A stretch of DNA of 64,000 nt from an uncultured Eubacteriales bacterium (GTDB taxonomy: Bacteria > Bacillota > Clostridia > Oscillospirales > CAG-272), in the NCBI GenBank assembly GCA_934446365.1, contig CAKSDZ010000006.1, positions 34,657 through 98,656 of the forward strand, read 5' to 3'. The notes below the pieces were generated by a model that did not search any database, had not been told where the DNA came from, and saw nothing but the letters and a program-made list of their open reading frames with translations. Below are positions 51,611-59,802 of the stretch, piece by piece (within the stretch, counting starts at the first letter, position 1; each line of letters begins with the position of its first letter). Position numbers and translations under genes: made by a program.

Positions 51611-52426
51611 ATGAAAAACAAAACCGTAAGGGCTCTTGTGGAAAGTGCCGTCATGATTGCGCTCGCCACTGTTTTGAGCATGATCAAAATTGTCAGTCTT
51701 CCGGCGGGAGGCTCGATTACCATCGCTTCGATGCTGCCGATTGCTATCATCGCTTACCGTCACGGTCTCGGCTGGGGACTCGGTGCAGGTCTTGTTCACG
51801 GCGTTATTCAACAGCTGCTCGGACTCAATACTCTTTCCTATGTTACGGGCTGGCAAAGCGTTCTCGCCGTCATTCTGCTCGATTACATCGTAGCGTTTGC
51901 CGTTGTCGGCTTGGCCGGCGTTTTCCGCAAGGCTGTCAAAAACCAGGCGACCGCACTTACACTTGGCTGTGTTTTGATTTGTGTGCTTCGTTATATCTGC
52001 CATGTCATTTCCGGCGCCACGGTTTGGGTGGGACTTTCGATTCCGACACAGGCGGCGCTCGGCTATTCCTTTATCTATAACGCTACTTACATGCTTCCGG
52101 AGACCATTATTCTCGTCGTTGCCGCGCTTTATGTCGGTTCTACCGTCGATTTCCGCGCCGAAACGCCCACGAGAATGCGCAGAGAAACGGAAGCTCGAAA
52201 CACCGTTTGGCTTGCTCCCGCGGCGGGACTTGTCGTCACGGCGGCTGTGATTTATGATGTCGCCGCGGTTTTTGCCCATTTGCAGAATGGAGAAACCGGT
52301 GAGTTTACCATTACGCAGATTACCGAAGTGAATTGGCTGTCCGTCATCATTGTGACGGCGGCTGCCGTTCTCATTGCGGCGGTTCTGCTCGCCGTGCGTT
52401 CTGCGCTGAAACGCAAAGACGCTTGA
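51611..52426 (+). CDS. thiT: Thiamine ECF transporter S component ThiT
   Basis: A 271-residue membrane protein. Residues 1-185 match ThiT (six TM helices), with the typical N-terminal VESAVMIALATVLSMIKI, PIAIIAYRHGLGWGLGAGLVHG and the thiamine-binding HVISGATVWVG...GYSFIYNATYMLPE. Residues 186-271 add a polar linker and two further TM helices not present in the usual 180-200-residue ThiT. It captures thiamine for a shared ECF energy module encoded elsewhere. Gated by the TPP riboswitch. Confidence 0.92.
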   Translation: MKNKTVRALVESAVMIALATVLSMIKIVSLPAGGSITIASMLPIAIIAYRHGLGWGLGAGLVHGVIQQLLGLNTLSYVTGWQSVLAVILLDYIVAFAVVGLAGVFRKAVKNQATALTLGCVLICVLRYICHVISGATVWVGLSIPTQAALGYSFIYNATYMLPETIILVVAALYVGSTVDFRAETPTRMRRETEARNTVWLAPAAGLVVTAAVIYDVAAVFAHLQNGETGEFTITQITEVNWLSVIIVTAAAVLIAAVLLAVRSALKRKDA

Positions 52427-52451
52427 TTTGTTTTAGAAAACGGAGGCTTTG

Positions 52452-53075
52452 ATGAGGTGTCTGATTGTCACTCCTTATATGGAGGGCTCGCTCTCCGCGT
52501 GTCTGCCGCATGACGGCGCAGAGCTTATCGTCTGTGCCGATACCGCATACAGACAGGCCTTGGAGGCGGGCATCACACCGGATGCTGTCATCGGTGATTT
52601 CGACCACGGGGACGGACAGCCTGCAAAATCCGGAAAGGTCATTCGCGTACCGAGCGAAAAGGACGATACCGACACGATGCTCTGCATCAAATATGCGATT
52701 GGGGCGGGAGCCGAAGAAATCGTCATTGCAGGCGGGATCGGCGGCAGGCTCGATCATACGATCGCCAATATCCAGTCGCTGGCTTATGCCGCATCACGCG
52801 GCGTTTCCGCTGTTCTCACGGATGGGAGAAACGAGGCGAGAATCCTTTCGGGACGTGCGAGATTCCCCAAAAAGCCCGGCTTCTATTTCTCCGTTTTCGC
52901 ATATGGAGGACCCTGCCGGGGTGTTTCGGAATCCGGCGTCAAATATCCGCTTCGGAATGTCGGGCTGGATTCGGATTTTCCGCTCGGCGTCAGCAATGAA
53001 ATCACGGAGGACTTTGCGGATATCGAGGTGAAAGAGGGGCGGCTTCTTATCATCCAATCGAAAAAAGAACTATAA
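52452..53075 (+). CDS. thiN: Thiamine pyrophosphokinase
   Basis: A 207-residue enzyme that converts thiamine to TPP using ATP. Motifs are CADTAYRQALEAGITPDAVIGDFD (substrate/Mg), SEKDDTDTMLCIKYA, and GGRLDHTIANIQSL. ATG 52452 with CGGAGG at 5 nt. It is in one transcript with thiT, so import and activation of thiamine are co-regulated by TPP. Confidence 0.93.
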   Translation: MRCLIVTPYMEGSLSACLPHDGAELIVCADTAYRQALEAGITPDAVIGDFDHGDGQPAKSGKVIRVPSEKDDTDTMLCIKYAIGAGAEEIVIAGGIGGRLDHTIANIQSLAYAASRGVSAVLTDGRNEARILSGRARFPKKPGFYFSVFAYGGPCRGVSESGVKYPLRNVGLDSDFPLGVSNEITEDFADIEVKEGRLLIIQSKKEL

Positions 53076-53117
53076 ATCCGAACCGGACTCCTGTGTGATT
53101 CTGTAATCGGCCATATA

Positions 53118-53148
53118 AAAAACACCCGCAGACCTGCGGGTGTTTTTT
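53118..53148. terminator. Terminator between thiN and fhs
   Basis: AAAAAACACCCGCAG and CTGCGGGTGTTTTTT arms around AC. It serves both convergent operons. Confidence 0.88.
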
Positions 53149-53158
53149 GGGCTGTTTT

Positions 53159-54826
53159 TCAGAAAAGTCCGGTAATCCGTCCGTTTTCATCGACGTCGAT
53201 GCGTTCCGCCGCCGGAGACTTCGGAAGTCCCGGCATTGTCATGATATCTCCGGTGAGCACGACGATGAAGCCGGCGCCGGCGGAAATCTTTACATTCTTA
53301 ACCGTGACGGTGAAGCCCTCCGGCGCGCCGAGCAGCGTCGGATTGTCGGAGAAGCTGTACTGCGTTTTGGCTACACAAATCGGAAGTCCTCCGAAGCCGA
53401 GCTCGGTCAGCGTGTCAATCTGCTTCTTAGCGGCAGGCAGGATGGATACGCCTGCGCCCCGATATACGCGCGTCACGATTTTTTCGATTTTATTTTCAAT
53501 GGTGTCGTCCGCATCATAGCTGAAAGAAAAATTGTTCGGAAGCTCGCAGAGCCGCACGACCTCGCGCGCAAGCGCCTCCCCGCCGGCGCCGCCGTCCGCC
53601 CAAACGGTGGACAGCACGACGTTTACGCCGAGCGCGCGGCATTTGTCGATGATGAGTGCTACTTCCGCGTCCGTATCCGTCGGGAAGCGGTTGACCGCGA
53701 CGACAGAGGGCAGCTTATAAACGTCGCGGATATTGGAAACATGACGCAGAAGATTTGGGATTCCCCTTTCAAGCGCTTCAAGGTTTTCCGTGCCAAGCTC
53801 GGTTTTGGCAAGACCGCCGTGCATTTTCAGCGCGCGGATCGTCGCGACGACAACGACTGCCGAGGGATGCAGACCGGCGACACGGCATTTGATGTCGAGA
53901 AATTTCTCGGCGCCGAGGTCTGCACCGAAGCCGGCCTCCGTCACGGCATAATCCCCGAGCTTCAACGCCATGCGTGTGGCAAGCACGGAATTGCATCCGT
54001 GCGCGATATTGGCAAACGGCCCTCCGTGAACGATTGCGGGGGTCCCTTCCAGCGTTTGGACGAGATTCGGGGAGAGCGCGTCGCGAAGCAGCGCCGTCAT
54101 GGCGCCTTCCGCTTTCAGATCGCCGGCTGTGACGGGCTTTTCATCATAAGTATAACCGACGATGATTCGTGCAAGACGCGCCTTCAAGTCGGAAATCGAG
54201 CTTGCAAGGCAGAGCACCGCCATAATTTCGGATGCCACTGTGATATCGTAGCCATCCTCGCGCGGCACGCCGTTGACGCGGCCCCCGAGTCCGTCCACGA
54301 CATTTCGCAGCTGTCTGTCGTTCATATCGACGCAGCGGCGCCATGTGATCCTGCGCGGATCGATTCCGAGAGCGTTGCCCTGATAAATATGGTTGTCAAG
54401 CATGGCTGCCAGCAGATTGTTCGCCGCACCGATGGCGTGAAAATCGCCGGTAAAATGCAGATTGATGTCCTCCATCGGCACGACCTGCGCATATCCGCCG
54501 CCGGCAGCGCCGCCCTTGACGCCGAAAACGGGACCGAGCGAGGGCTCGCGGAGCGCCACGACGGATTTTTTTCCGATTTTCCGAAGTCCGTCGGCAAGGC
54601 CGATGGTCGTCGTTGTTTTGCCTTCTCCCGCCGGCGTCGGGGTGATTGCCGTTACGAGAATCAGCTTGCCGTCCGGATTTTTGGTTTCATTCAAAAGAGA
54701 AAGCCCGATTTTTGCCTTGTATTTTCCGTACTGCTCCACATATTTTGCATCCACGCCGGCTTTTTCGGCGATTTCCGTGATTGGGGCAAGAGGTGTTTGC
54801 TGCGCGATTTCGATATCTGTTTTCAT
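53159..54826 (-). CDS. fhs: Formate-tetrahydrofolate ligase
   Basis: A 555-residue enzyme forming 10-formyl-THF from formate, THF and ATP. The start is ATG 54826 (GAAAGGA site); 13 residues of upstream frame are non-conserved. Motifs are TPTPAGEGKTTTTIGLADGL (P-loop), REPSLGPVFGVKGGAAGGGY, TGDFHAIGAANNLLAAMLDN and EAGFGADLGAEKF. It supplies one-carbon units for purines. The leader contains a ZTP-type riboswitch. Confidence 0.97.
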   Translation of the reverse strand: MKTDIEIAQQTPLAPITEIAEKAGVDAKYVEQYGKYKAKIGLSLLNETKNPDGKLILVTAITPTPAGEGKTTTTIGLADGLRKIGKKSVVALREPSLGPVFGVKGGAAGGGYAQVVPMEDINLHFTGDFHAIGAANNLLAAMLDNHIYQGNALGIDPRRITWRRCVDMNDRQLRNVVDGLGGRVNGVPREDGYDITVASEIMAVLCLASSISDLKARLARIIVGYTYDEKPVTAGDLKAEGAMTALLRDALSPNLVQTLEGTPAIVHGGPFANIAHGCNSVLATRMALKLGDYAVTEAGFGADLGAEKFLDIKCRVAGLHPSAVVVVATIRALKMHGGLAKTELGTENLEALERGIPNLLRHVSNIRDVYKLPSVVAVNRFPTDTDAEVALIIDKCRALGVNVVLSTVWADGGAGGEALAREVVRLCELPNNFSFSYDADDTIENKIEKIVTRVYRGAGVSILPAAKKQIDTLTELGFGGLPICVAKTQYSFSDNPTLLGAPEGFTVTVKNVKISAGAGFIVVLTGDIMTMPGLPKSPAAERIDVDENGRITGLF

Positions 54827-54862
54827 TCCGTATTCCTTTCTGCAATAAAAATTATGGTAAAA

Positions 54863-54965
54863 CAAAGGGCAGTCTTATCTTTTCGGATAAGGCTGCCCAG
54901 ACGGTCGGCTGCTATTGCCTTTTGCTTCACTGCGGTTGGTTCCGCTTTCCGTCGGTCACAAAAAG
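54863..54965 (-). promoter_or_regulatory. ZTP (pfl) riboswitch upstream of fhs
   Basis: Read on the minus strand: GTGACCGACGG, AACC and hairpin arms GCGG/CCGC, then GCCGACCGTCTGGGCA, matching the 3' CCGnCUGGGCA signature of the ZTP/pfl aptamer. The final GGGCA is also the start of a terminator (GGGCAG...CTGCCC, then TTTGTTTT) at 54863-54898. That is the usual arrangement where ligand binding blocks termination. fhs is a classic ZTP-riboswitch target. Not confirmed by covariance search. Confidence 0.8.
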
Positions 54966-54980
54966 CCCTGTTCTGTTATT

Positions 54981-55009
54981 ATTATATGACAAGTCATGCC
55001 GCTTGTCAA
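54981..55009 (-). promoter_or_regulatory. Promoter of the ZTP riboswitch-fhs unit
   Basis: Minus strand: TTGACA (55004-55009), 17-nt spacer, TATAAT (54981-54986): full consensus. Confidence 0.8.
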
Positions 55010-55049
55010 GAGAAAAATCATCTTTGCCGCTGAAAGGGACAAAAATAAA

Positions 55050-55358
55050 TTATTTCTCCCAGCTTTTGATGATGGCGGAGAGAATATTCAGTTTCGTGTC
55101 GTCCAAGGATTTCAAGGATTCCGCGATTTCCGAGGACTTTATGGGATTTTCAGTCTCAAATGCGAAAAATTCCTCCGGAGAGATGCCAAGATATTCACAG
55201 ATATAAAAGAACCCCATCATCGACGGGAAATTTTTCCCGTTTTCAATATTGTTGATATAGCCTGCGCTCTGTCCGATTGACAGACTCATGTCCCGGGCGG
55301 ATACGCCCTTTTGGATGCGGAGCTCCGCAAGTCTCCTGCAAAATTGATTATCAAGCAT
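55050..55358 (-). CDS. XRE-family HTH regulator, copy 2
   Basis: A 102-residue protein from ATG 55358 (GGAGGGA at 6-7 nt). The HTH covers about 5-62 (ARDMSLSIGQSAGYINNIENGKNFPSM), followed by a short C-terminal tail with SLKSLDDTKLNILSAIIKSWE. It is a clear paralog of the next gene, 97 bp upstream. Target DNA unknown; self-regulation is plausible. Confidence 0.88.
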   Translation of the reverse strand: MLDNQFCRRLAELRIQKGVSARDMSLSIGQSAGYINNIENGKNFPSMMGFFYICEYLGISPEEFFAFETENPIKSSEIAESLKSLDDTKLNILSAIIKSWEK

Positions 55359-55455
55359 CGTATATCCCTCCTCCCATTTCATTATGGCTCAATGTGCAAA
55401 AAACATACCAATGCCCGAAAGCTGTTTATTTATAAAATTCGCTGAGACCCACCCC

Positions 55456-55767
55456 TTATCTTGCCTTTAAATTTTTCACCATAGAACAAATGATTTCAAG
55501 CTGCTCGTCGTTTAACGACTTCAAGTCGTCATAGAGAGAGGAGAGCTTTTTCGGATTGTGCGCGTCGAAATCGAAAAAATCCATCGGCGTGATTTCCAAA
55601 TAATCGCATATATAAAAGAACGCCATCATGGACGGAAGATTGTTGCCGTTTTCGATGTTGTTGATATACCCTTGATTTTGACCGATCGCCAAGCTCATTT
55701 CTCTTGCCGATACGTTTTTCAGCATACGGAGTTCAGAAAGCCTTTTTGCAAACATCTTTTCAATCAT
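55456..55767 (-). CDS. XRE-family HTH regulator, copy 1
   Basis: A 103-residue protein. The HTH covers about 6-62 (AREMSLAIGQNQGYINNIENGNNLPSM), with tail DLKSLNDEQLEIICSMVKNL. It shares the recognition-helix core QxxGYINNIENGxNxPSMM with its paralog, so both may bind similar sites. The ATG has a weak GGTGG site. Both genes likely form one transcript, starting in the A/T-rich stretch 55770-55930. Confidence 0.88.
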   Translation of the reverse strand: MIEKMFAKRLSELRMLKNVSAREMSLAIGQNQGYINNIENGNNLPSMMAFFYICDYLEITPMDFFDFDAHNPKKLSSLYDDLKSLNDEQLEIICSMVKNLKAR

Positions 55768-55943
55768 ATTGGCCCACCACCTTCTATGCTATTTTACTAT
55801 ACAAACATTGAATAATCGTCAGGTCTGATCTTCAAATTGATCTCATATAGCATTTTAAACACGATATGCGGCAAAAAACTATCAGGATAATCATTTTACT
55901 ATACCACCGTTAAAAAAATAATTGATTAAATCATCAATTTCTA

Positions 55944-55972
55944 TTGAAATATCTTTTTAAATATGATATTAT
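55944..55972 (+). promoter_or_regulatory. Promoter of the 56-kb hypothetical gene
   Basis: TTGAAA (55944-55949), 17-nt spacer, TATTAT (55967-55972). Transcription would start near 55979, which rules out the TTG at 55973 as a start codon. Confidence 0.6.
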
Positions 55973-56023
55973 TTGTTTAGAACCGAATGGAAGAAATTGA
56001 TTAAATTGGAGAAAAATGAAAAA

Positions 56024-56383
56024 ATGACGTCTATTCGGTTGGAAATGCAAGAAAAATGGCGGCAAATGCAGTTTGAGGATGAAATCGCAGCTTGGGAAAT
56101 GTACTGCTGCTTCGAGACACATCCGGAGTGGCTGAACCTGCCCGGCGGTTTGCGCGTCTATCATACGGTAAAAGATTTGGCAGTGCTCTACAATCAAAAA
56201 TTGACGGGCGGCAGCTATGAATCCACTGAGAAGGCGGTTTCTCTTGCGGCAAAATTGCTTGGAGAAGAGAAAGCTGTTTCCGAGCCGCCTCAGAAGCTAT
56301 GGGAGCATTTTCTGCATTATCGGGAGTTTGAAAACAAATTGCTTGCGTATGCTTTAATTGCAGATGGGGTTATAGAGCTTTAA
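56024..56383 (+). CDS. Hypothetical protein, soluble and helical
   Basis: A 119-residue protein from ATG 56024; GGAG lies 12 nt upstream, somewhat far. Rich in Trp, Glu and Tyr (FEDEIAAWEMYCCFE, KLWEHFLHYREFENKLLAYA), predicted mostly helical, with no TM segment. No family was recognised. Divergent from the XRE pair and followed by a terminator at 56441-56475. Confidence 0.65.
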   Translation: MTSIRLEMQEKWRQMQFEDEIAAWEMYCCFETHPEWLNLPGGLRVYHTVKDLAVLYNQKLTGGSYESTEKAVSLAAKLLGEEKAVSEPPQKLWEHFLHYREFENKLLAYALIADGVIEL

Positions 56384-56440
56384 AGATATATTTTGGTCGT
56401 TCAGGCTTCGCTTAAAAGCTCAATCTGTCATATCCAAACA

Positions 56441-56475
56441 AAAAAGCCTTCGGGCTTTTGCCCGAAAGCTTTTTG
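56441..56475. terminator. Terminator between convergent small genes
   Basis: AAAAAGC-CTTCGGGC and GCCCGAAAG-CTTTTT arms around TTTT. Confidence 0.75.
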
Positions 56476-56511
56476 ATAAAGTCGAGTTCGTTTTGCGGTT
56501 TGTTTTTGATG

Positions 56512-56700
56512 TCAAAACAGTGTGCATCCGATCTCTTTGAAATATTCGATTTTTTTTTCGATGACGGCTCGGTCTACTTTCAGCGCTTTGGCAAGGCAGT
56601 CGATACAGAGGTATTCCTCCGCGTCGCGATAGATGAGCCGGCGATAGATCGCTGCCTCGTCGCTTTTCAAAAGCCTGCCGCATTCCTTACAGTTTGCCAT
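56512..56700 (-). CDS. Small zinc-binding protein (two CxxC)
   Basis: A 62-residue protein with C4-x2-C7 (CKECG) and C32-x2-C35 (CIDC), a likely treble-clef or zinc-ribbon site. The linker LLKSDEAAIYRRLIYRDAEEYL and C-terminal helix suggest the small uncharacterised Clostridial protein family often found singly. An AAAGGA site precedes the ATG. It lies just upstream of the GH27 gene's 3' end on the same strand, probably transcribed separately. Confidence 0.72.
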   Translation of the reverse strand: MANCKECGRLLKSDEAAIYRRLIYRDAEEYLCIDCLAKALKVDRAVIEKKIEYFKEIGCTLF

Positions 56701-56748
56701 ATAATATCCTTTACAACAAACGAGGTGAAGCTGTCCTCTCTGTTTTGA

Positions 56749-57879
56749 TTACAGCTTGACAAGCTTTCCCGTGAAGACCTTGCAGTCGCCGGCGGGGACT
56801 CTCGCTTCCACATATTCGCGGCAGACGCCGATATGCTTGCCCGTGAAGGCGTCGGTCACATCGAAGCCCCAGCCGCAGAGCGGATCCAGTCCGATTTCGT
56901 AGTAGGGAATCATGAAGGTCTTGTCCGTGTCGTAATTGTTGAAGAAGCCGAACGCAAATCTGCCGTTTGAGAGATGACGGAACGTAAGAAGCGCCTCGCG
57001 CGAGCCTGCGTTATCCGCGATGAACATCGGCGGGCGTGTATCCTTGTCCTGATTGATGGCGATGAGTTTTTTGTTCGTGAGAAGCGCATGCACCTCCGGC
57101 GTCATGTTCCTCACGTCACAACCGATCATAAGCGGAGACATCATCATGCACCAAAGTGCGAAATGATAACGGTACTGCGCGTCCGTGCAGCCGGCGTCCA
57201 CGCCGACGTTTCCTTTGCCTTTCATGCCGACGACGAGCATGTCGATGTCGTTGAAGCAGCCCGCCGCGGAATAACCGAGCTTGTCCTTTTGACTTTCGGA
57301 AAGCTTGCGGATGGATTCAAAGGAATCGAAAATATCGCCGGTTGAACGGTACATGTCCACCCCGGCAGAACGCGCCCATGTCTCAACCTCAGCGTTGCCC
57401 CAGTTGCAGGCGGAATAGAGAATATCGCGGCCTGTCGATTTGAGTGCGAGCGCCATGCGGTTATAGGAGAGATGGCTCTGCATCGACGGATGATAGCAGT
57501 TGTCGTATTTGAGAAAATCCACACCGATATCGGCGAAGTAGGCGGCATCGTCAAATTCGTGCCCCCAGCTTCCGGGATATCCCGCGCAGGTTTTGACGCC
57601 GCAGCAGGAATACATGCCGAATTTCAGTCCTTTGGCATGAACGTAATCCGCGACGGCCTTCATGCCGTGCGGGAATTTTTCCGGATCGGCGACGAGCATG
57701 CCGTTTTTGTCGCGTTCGCGCAGGCTCCAGCAGTCGTCGATTACAAGGTACCGGTATCCCGCGGCGAGCATGCCATGCTCGACCATGGCGTCGGCGGTTT
57801 CCTTGATCATATCCTCACTGATATTGTTGCCGAAGGTATTCCATGAGTTCCAGCCCATCGGAGGTGTTTTTGCCAGCAT
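56749..57879 (-). CDS. Alpha-galactosidase, GH27
   Basis: A 376-residue cytoplasmic glycoside hydrolase (no signal peptide). The TIM barrel starts TPPMGWNSWNTFGNNISED. Nucleophile D126 is in FLKYDNC and the acid/base candidate is D211 in CFNDIDML (usual WNDPDML). The C-terminal beta domain follows from about residue 290. It hydrolyses terminal alpha-galactosides or related substrates; cytoplasmic placement implies imported oligosaccharides such as melibiose, yet no sugar importer is adjacent. Confidence 0.9.
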   Translation of the reverse strand: MLAKTPPMGWNSWNTFGNNISEDMIKETADAMVEHGMLAAGYRYLVIDDCWSLRERDKNGMLVADPEKFPHGMKAVADYVHAKGLKFGMYSCCGVKTCAGYPGSWGHEFDDAAYFADIGVDFLKYDNCYHPSMQSHLSYNRMALALKSTGRDILYSACNWGNAEVETWARSAGVDMYRSTGDIFDSFESIRKLSESQKDKLGYSAAGCFNDIDMLVVGMKGKGNVGVDAGCTDAQYRYHFALWCMMMSPLMIGCDVRNMTPEVHALLTNKKLIAINQDKDTRPPMFIADNAGSREALLTFRHLSNGRFAFGFFNNYDTDKTFMIPYYEIGLDPLCGWGFDVTDAFTGKHIGVCREYVEARVPAGDCKVFTGKLVKL

Positions 57880-58041
57880 ATGTATGTCTCCTTATTCCTC
57901 TTTCTGTATTTTATGGCTCCGGAAAATTCGGAATGACGCCGTCCGGCAATATATCGGGCGGCGCTTTTTATCCGAAGCCATTTTCATTATATCGGGACGA
58001 ATGGGTTTGTCAAGCGGATAACGGAAATTCGCGGAATAAAA

Positions 58042-58353
58042 TTATTCGGACAGCAGGGAAAGGACCGCATCGCGGGATTTGAAGCCGACCGAGGTACGGA
58101 CGACCTCTCCGTTTTTCATCACGACAAGCGTCGGGACGCTCATAATGCCGAAGCGTTCCGTAAGAGACGGCTCCTCGTCGATGTCGACTTTGCATACCTT
58201 GATTTCCGAATGCTCCTCGGCGATGCCGTCCACAACGGGAGAAAGCATCTTGCAGGGACCGCACCAGGTTGCGAAAAAGTCGAGGAGCACGGGCTTGTCC
58301 GCTTGCAGCACCTCGGTTTCAAAATTTTCGTTTGTGATTTTCGTGACAGCCAT
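58042..58353 (-). CDS. trxA: Thioredoxin
   Basis: A 103-residue thioredoxin fold protein with active site W30-C31-G-P-C34, cis-proline in SVPTLVVMKNGE, and the usual length. It reduces protein disulfides in the cytoplasm. An AGGAGG site lies upstream. Whether this is the main TrxA cannot be told; no reductase gene adjoins it. Confidence 0.95.
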   Translation of the reverse strand: MAVTKITNENFETEVLQADKPVLLDFFATWCGPCKMLSPVVDGIAEEHSEIKVCKVDIDEEPSLTERFGIMSVPTLVVMKNGEVVRTSVGFKSRDAVLSLLSE

Positions 58354-58687
58354 GTGAAAACCTCCTTTTGCTTTTTTTATTATTTTACACGATTTTTCAC
58401 AAATATCTACGGGTTTGCATGAAAAATATGTATTTTTCGGGAATGGGCTTGATTTATCGGATTGTTTCCGTTATACTGAATACGATATGAAGAAGAACGG
58501 GGGAACCGACGGTTGTCGGAGGTCTCCTGCTTTTTATGGATATCCGTTGCGGGAAACAGGGGCTTGGCTTTGGTTTTCCGCGGGACGGCGCCGAGGCTTT
58601 CCGCTTTGCGGACAAGCTTTCCGAAGCTCGGGCAAACTTATATTTTTTGTATAGCTGCCGTAATGGCCGGCGGAGAGGAATCAGACT
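58354..58687. other. Intergenic leader region before the dCMP deaminase gene
   Basis: About 330 bp. A TTGATT-17-TATACT promoter (about 58450-58478) reads toward the deaminase gene, giving a leader of about 200 nt. A frame from 58536 reads protein-like for about 35 residues (FGFPRDGAEAFRFADKLSEA) but then runs into the deaminase gene out of frame. It may be a remnant or chance. No terminator found. Confidence 0.4.
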
Positions 58688-59176
58688 ATGTCAAGACCGG
58701 ACAAAATCAATTATTATTTGGACATCGCCGAAACGGTGTCAAAGAGAAGCACCTGTTTGCGCAAGCATTATGGGGCAATCATCGTCAAAAACGATATAAT
58801 AATATCGACGGGCTATAACGGTGCGCCCCGGGGCAGGAAGAATTGTTCGGATATGGGCTACTGCAAGCGGGACGAACTGGGAATCCCGCGCGGCGAGCGG
58901 TATGAGATGTGCCGTTCCGTTCACGCCGAGGCTAACGCCATCATCGCGGCCGACCGCGACAAGATGCTCGGTTCCACGCTGTATATGGCGTGTGAGGACC
59001 CGAAAACGGGCGAAATCGTCGGCGGTGTCTGCTCCTGCATGATGTGCAAGAAGCTTGTGATCAACGCCGGAATCCGTGAGGTGATCGTCAGAGAGACGCC
59101 GGATACGTTTACGGTTTACGACGTTTCCGCATGGATTGAGGACGACGACAGTATGACGGGAAAATTCGGATACTGA
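58688..59176 (+). CDS. dCMP deaminase family protein (ComEB-like)
   Basis: A 162-residue zinc deaminase. Ligands are H79-A-E81 (VHAEANAI) and C117-x2-C120 (CSCMMCKK), with the N-terminal KRSTCLRKHYGAIIVKNDIII and NGAPRG motifs of the dCMP/CMP deaminase group. It would deaminate dCMP to dUMP for dTTP synthesis. The Pro usually before the CxxC is Ser here. A GGAGAGG site precedes the ATG. A terminator follows. Confidence 0.92.
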   Translation: MSRPDKINYYLDIAETVSKRSTCLRKHYGAIIVKNDIIISTGYNGAPRGRKNCSDMGYCKRDELGIPRGERYEMCRSVHAEANAIIAADRDKMLGSTLYMACEDPKTGEIVGGVCSCMMCKKLVINAGIREVIVRETPDTFTVYDVSAWIEDDDSMTGKFGY

Positions 59177-59187
59177 TGAAAGAAAAG

Positions 59188-59212
59188 TAAAACCTCACAG
59201 GCGTGAGGTTTT
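59188..59212. terminator. Terminator between dCMP deaminase and spoVG
   Basis: AAAACCTCAC-AGGC-GTGAGGTTTT between convergent genes. Confidence 0.8.
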
Positions 59213-59223
59213 AACTTGTTTAT

Positions 59224-59538
59224 TTATTCATGATCTTGCGTGGATGTGGAGACGGCCGCGGCTTCGGGATTCTCCTCGATTTCTTTCAGCCGCTCAAAAT
59301 ATGCGTTGATGACCGCGGTTTCAAGCATGCTCCGCGATGCGGCATTGATGGGATGCACGATATCTCTGTAAGTGCCGTCGGGATTCTTTCTGCTCGGCAT
59401 GACAACAAAATATTTATCGCGTGCATTGATGACCTTGACGTCGTGAAGGGCAAGCTCGTTGTCGAACGTGACCGAAACGATTGCCTTCATAGGGCCCTCA
59501 TCAAAAACCTTTCTTACTCTTACATCTGTGATTTGCAT
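59224..59538 (-). CDS. spoVG: SpoVG family RNA/DNA-binding regulator
   Basis: A 104-residue protein with the family N terminus MQITDVRVRKV and the core FVVMPSRKNPDGTYRDIVHPIN, the best-conserved stretch. In Firmicutes it affects septation, sporulation, cell-wall and virulence genes through nucleic-acid binding. AAGGAGG lies upstream. No sigma-H-type promoter could be assigned with confidence. Confidence 0.95.
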   Translation of the reverse strand: MQITDVRVRKVFDEGPMKAIVSVTFDNELALHDVKVINARDKYFVVMPSRKNPDGTYRDIVHPINAASRSMLETAVINAYFERLKEIEENPEAAAVSTSTQDHE

Positions 59539-59802
59539 GTTATTAGCCTCCTTGCAGGAATTTATTCATCGTCTGTGTCTCTATTGTATCGCAGAATTGT
59601 GAATAGTTTTTAGCCGCAAAGTAAGAAGATTTTTAACTTTACACGGAAAAACGGACTTTTTCGTCGCAAAATGCGGCGGATATCAAATTTATCTTGAAAC
59701 GGAAGGGAAAAACGGCGGCCATGTCCGGACAATCGAGCCGTCAATAAGGCCGGCGCGCTGCCGTTTTTCCGATTCATATGATTTTTGGAACGGAGCTTTA
59801 CT

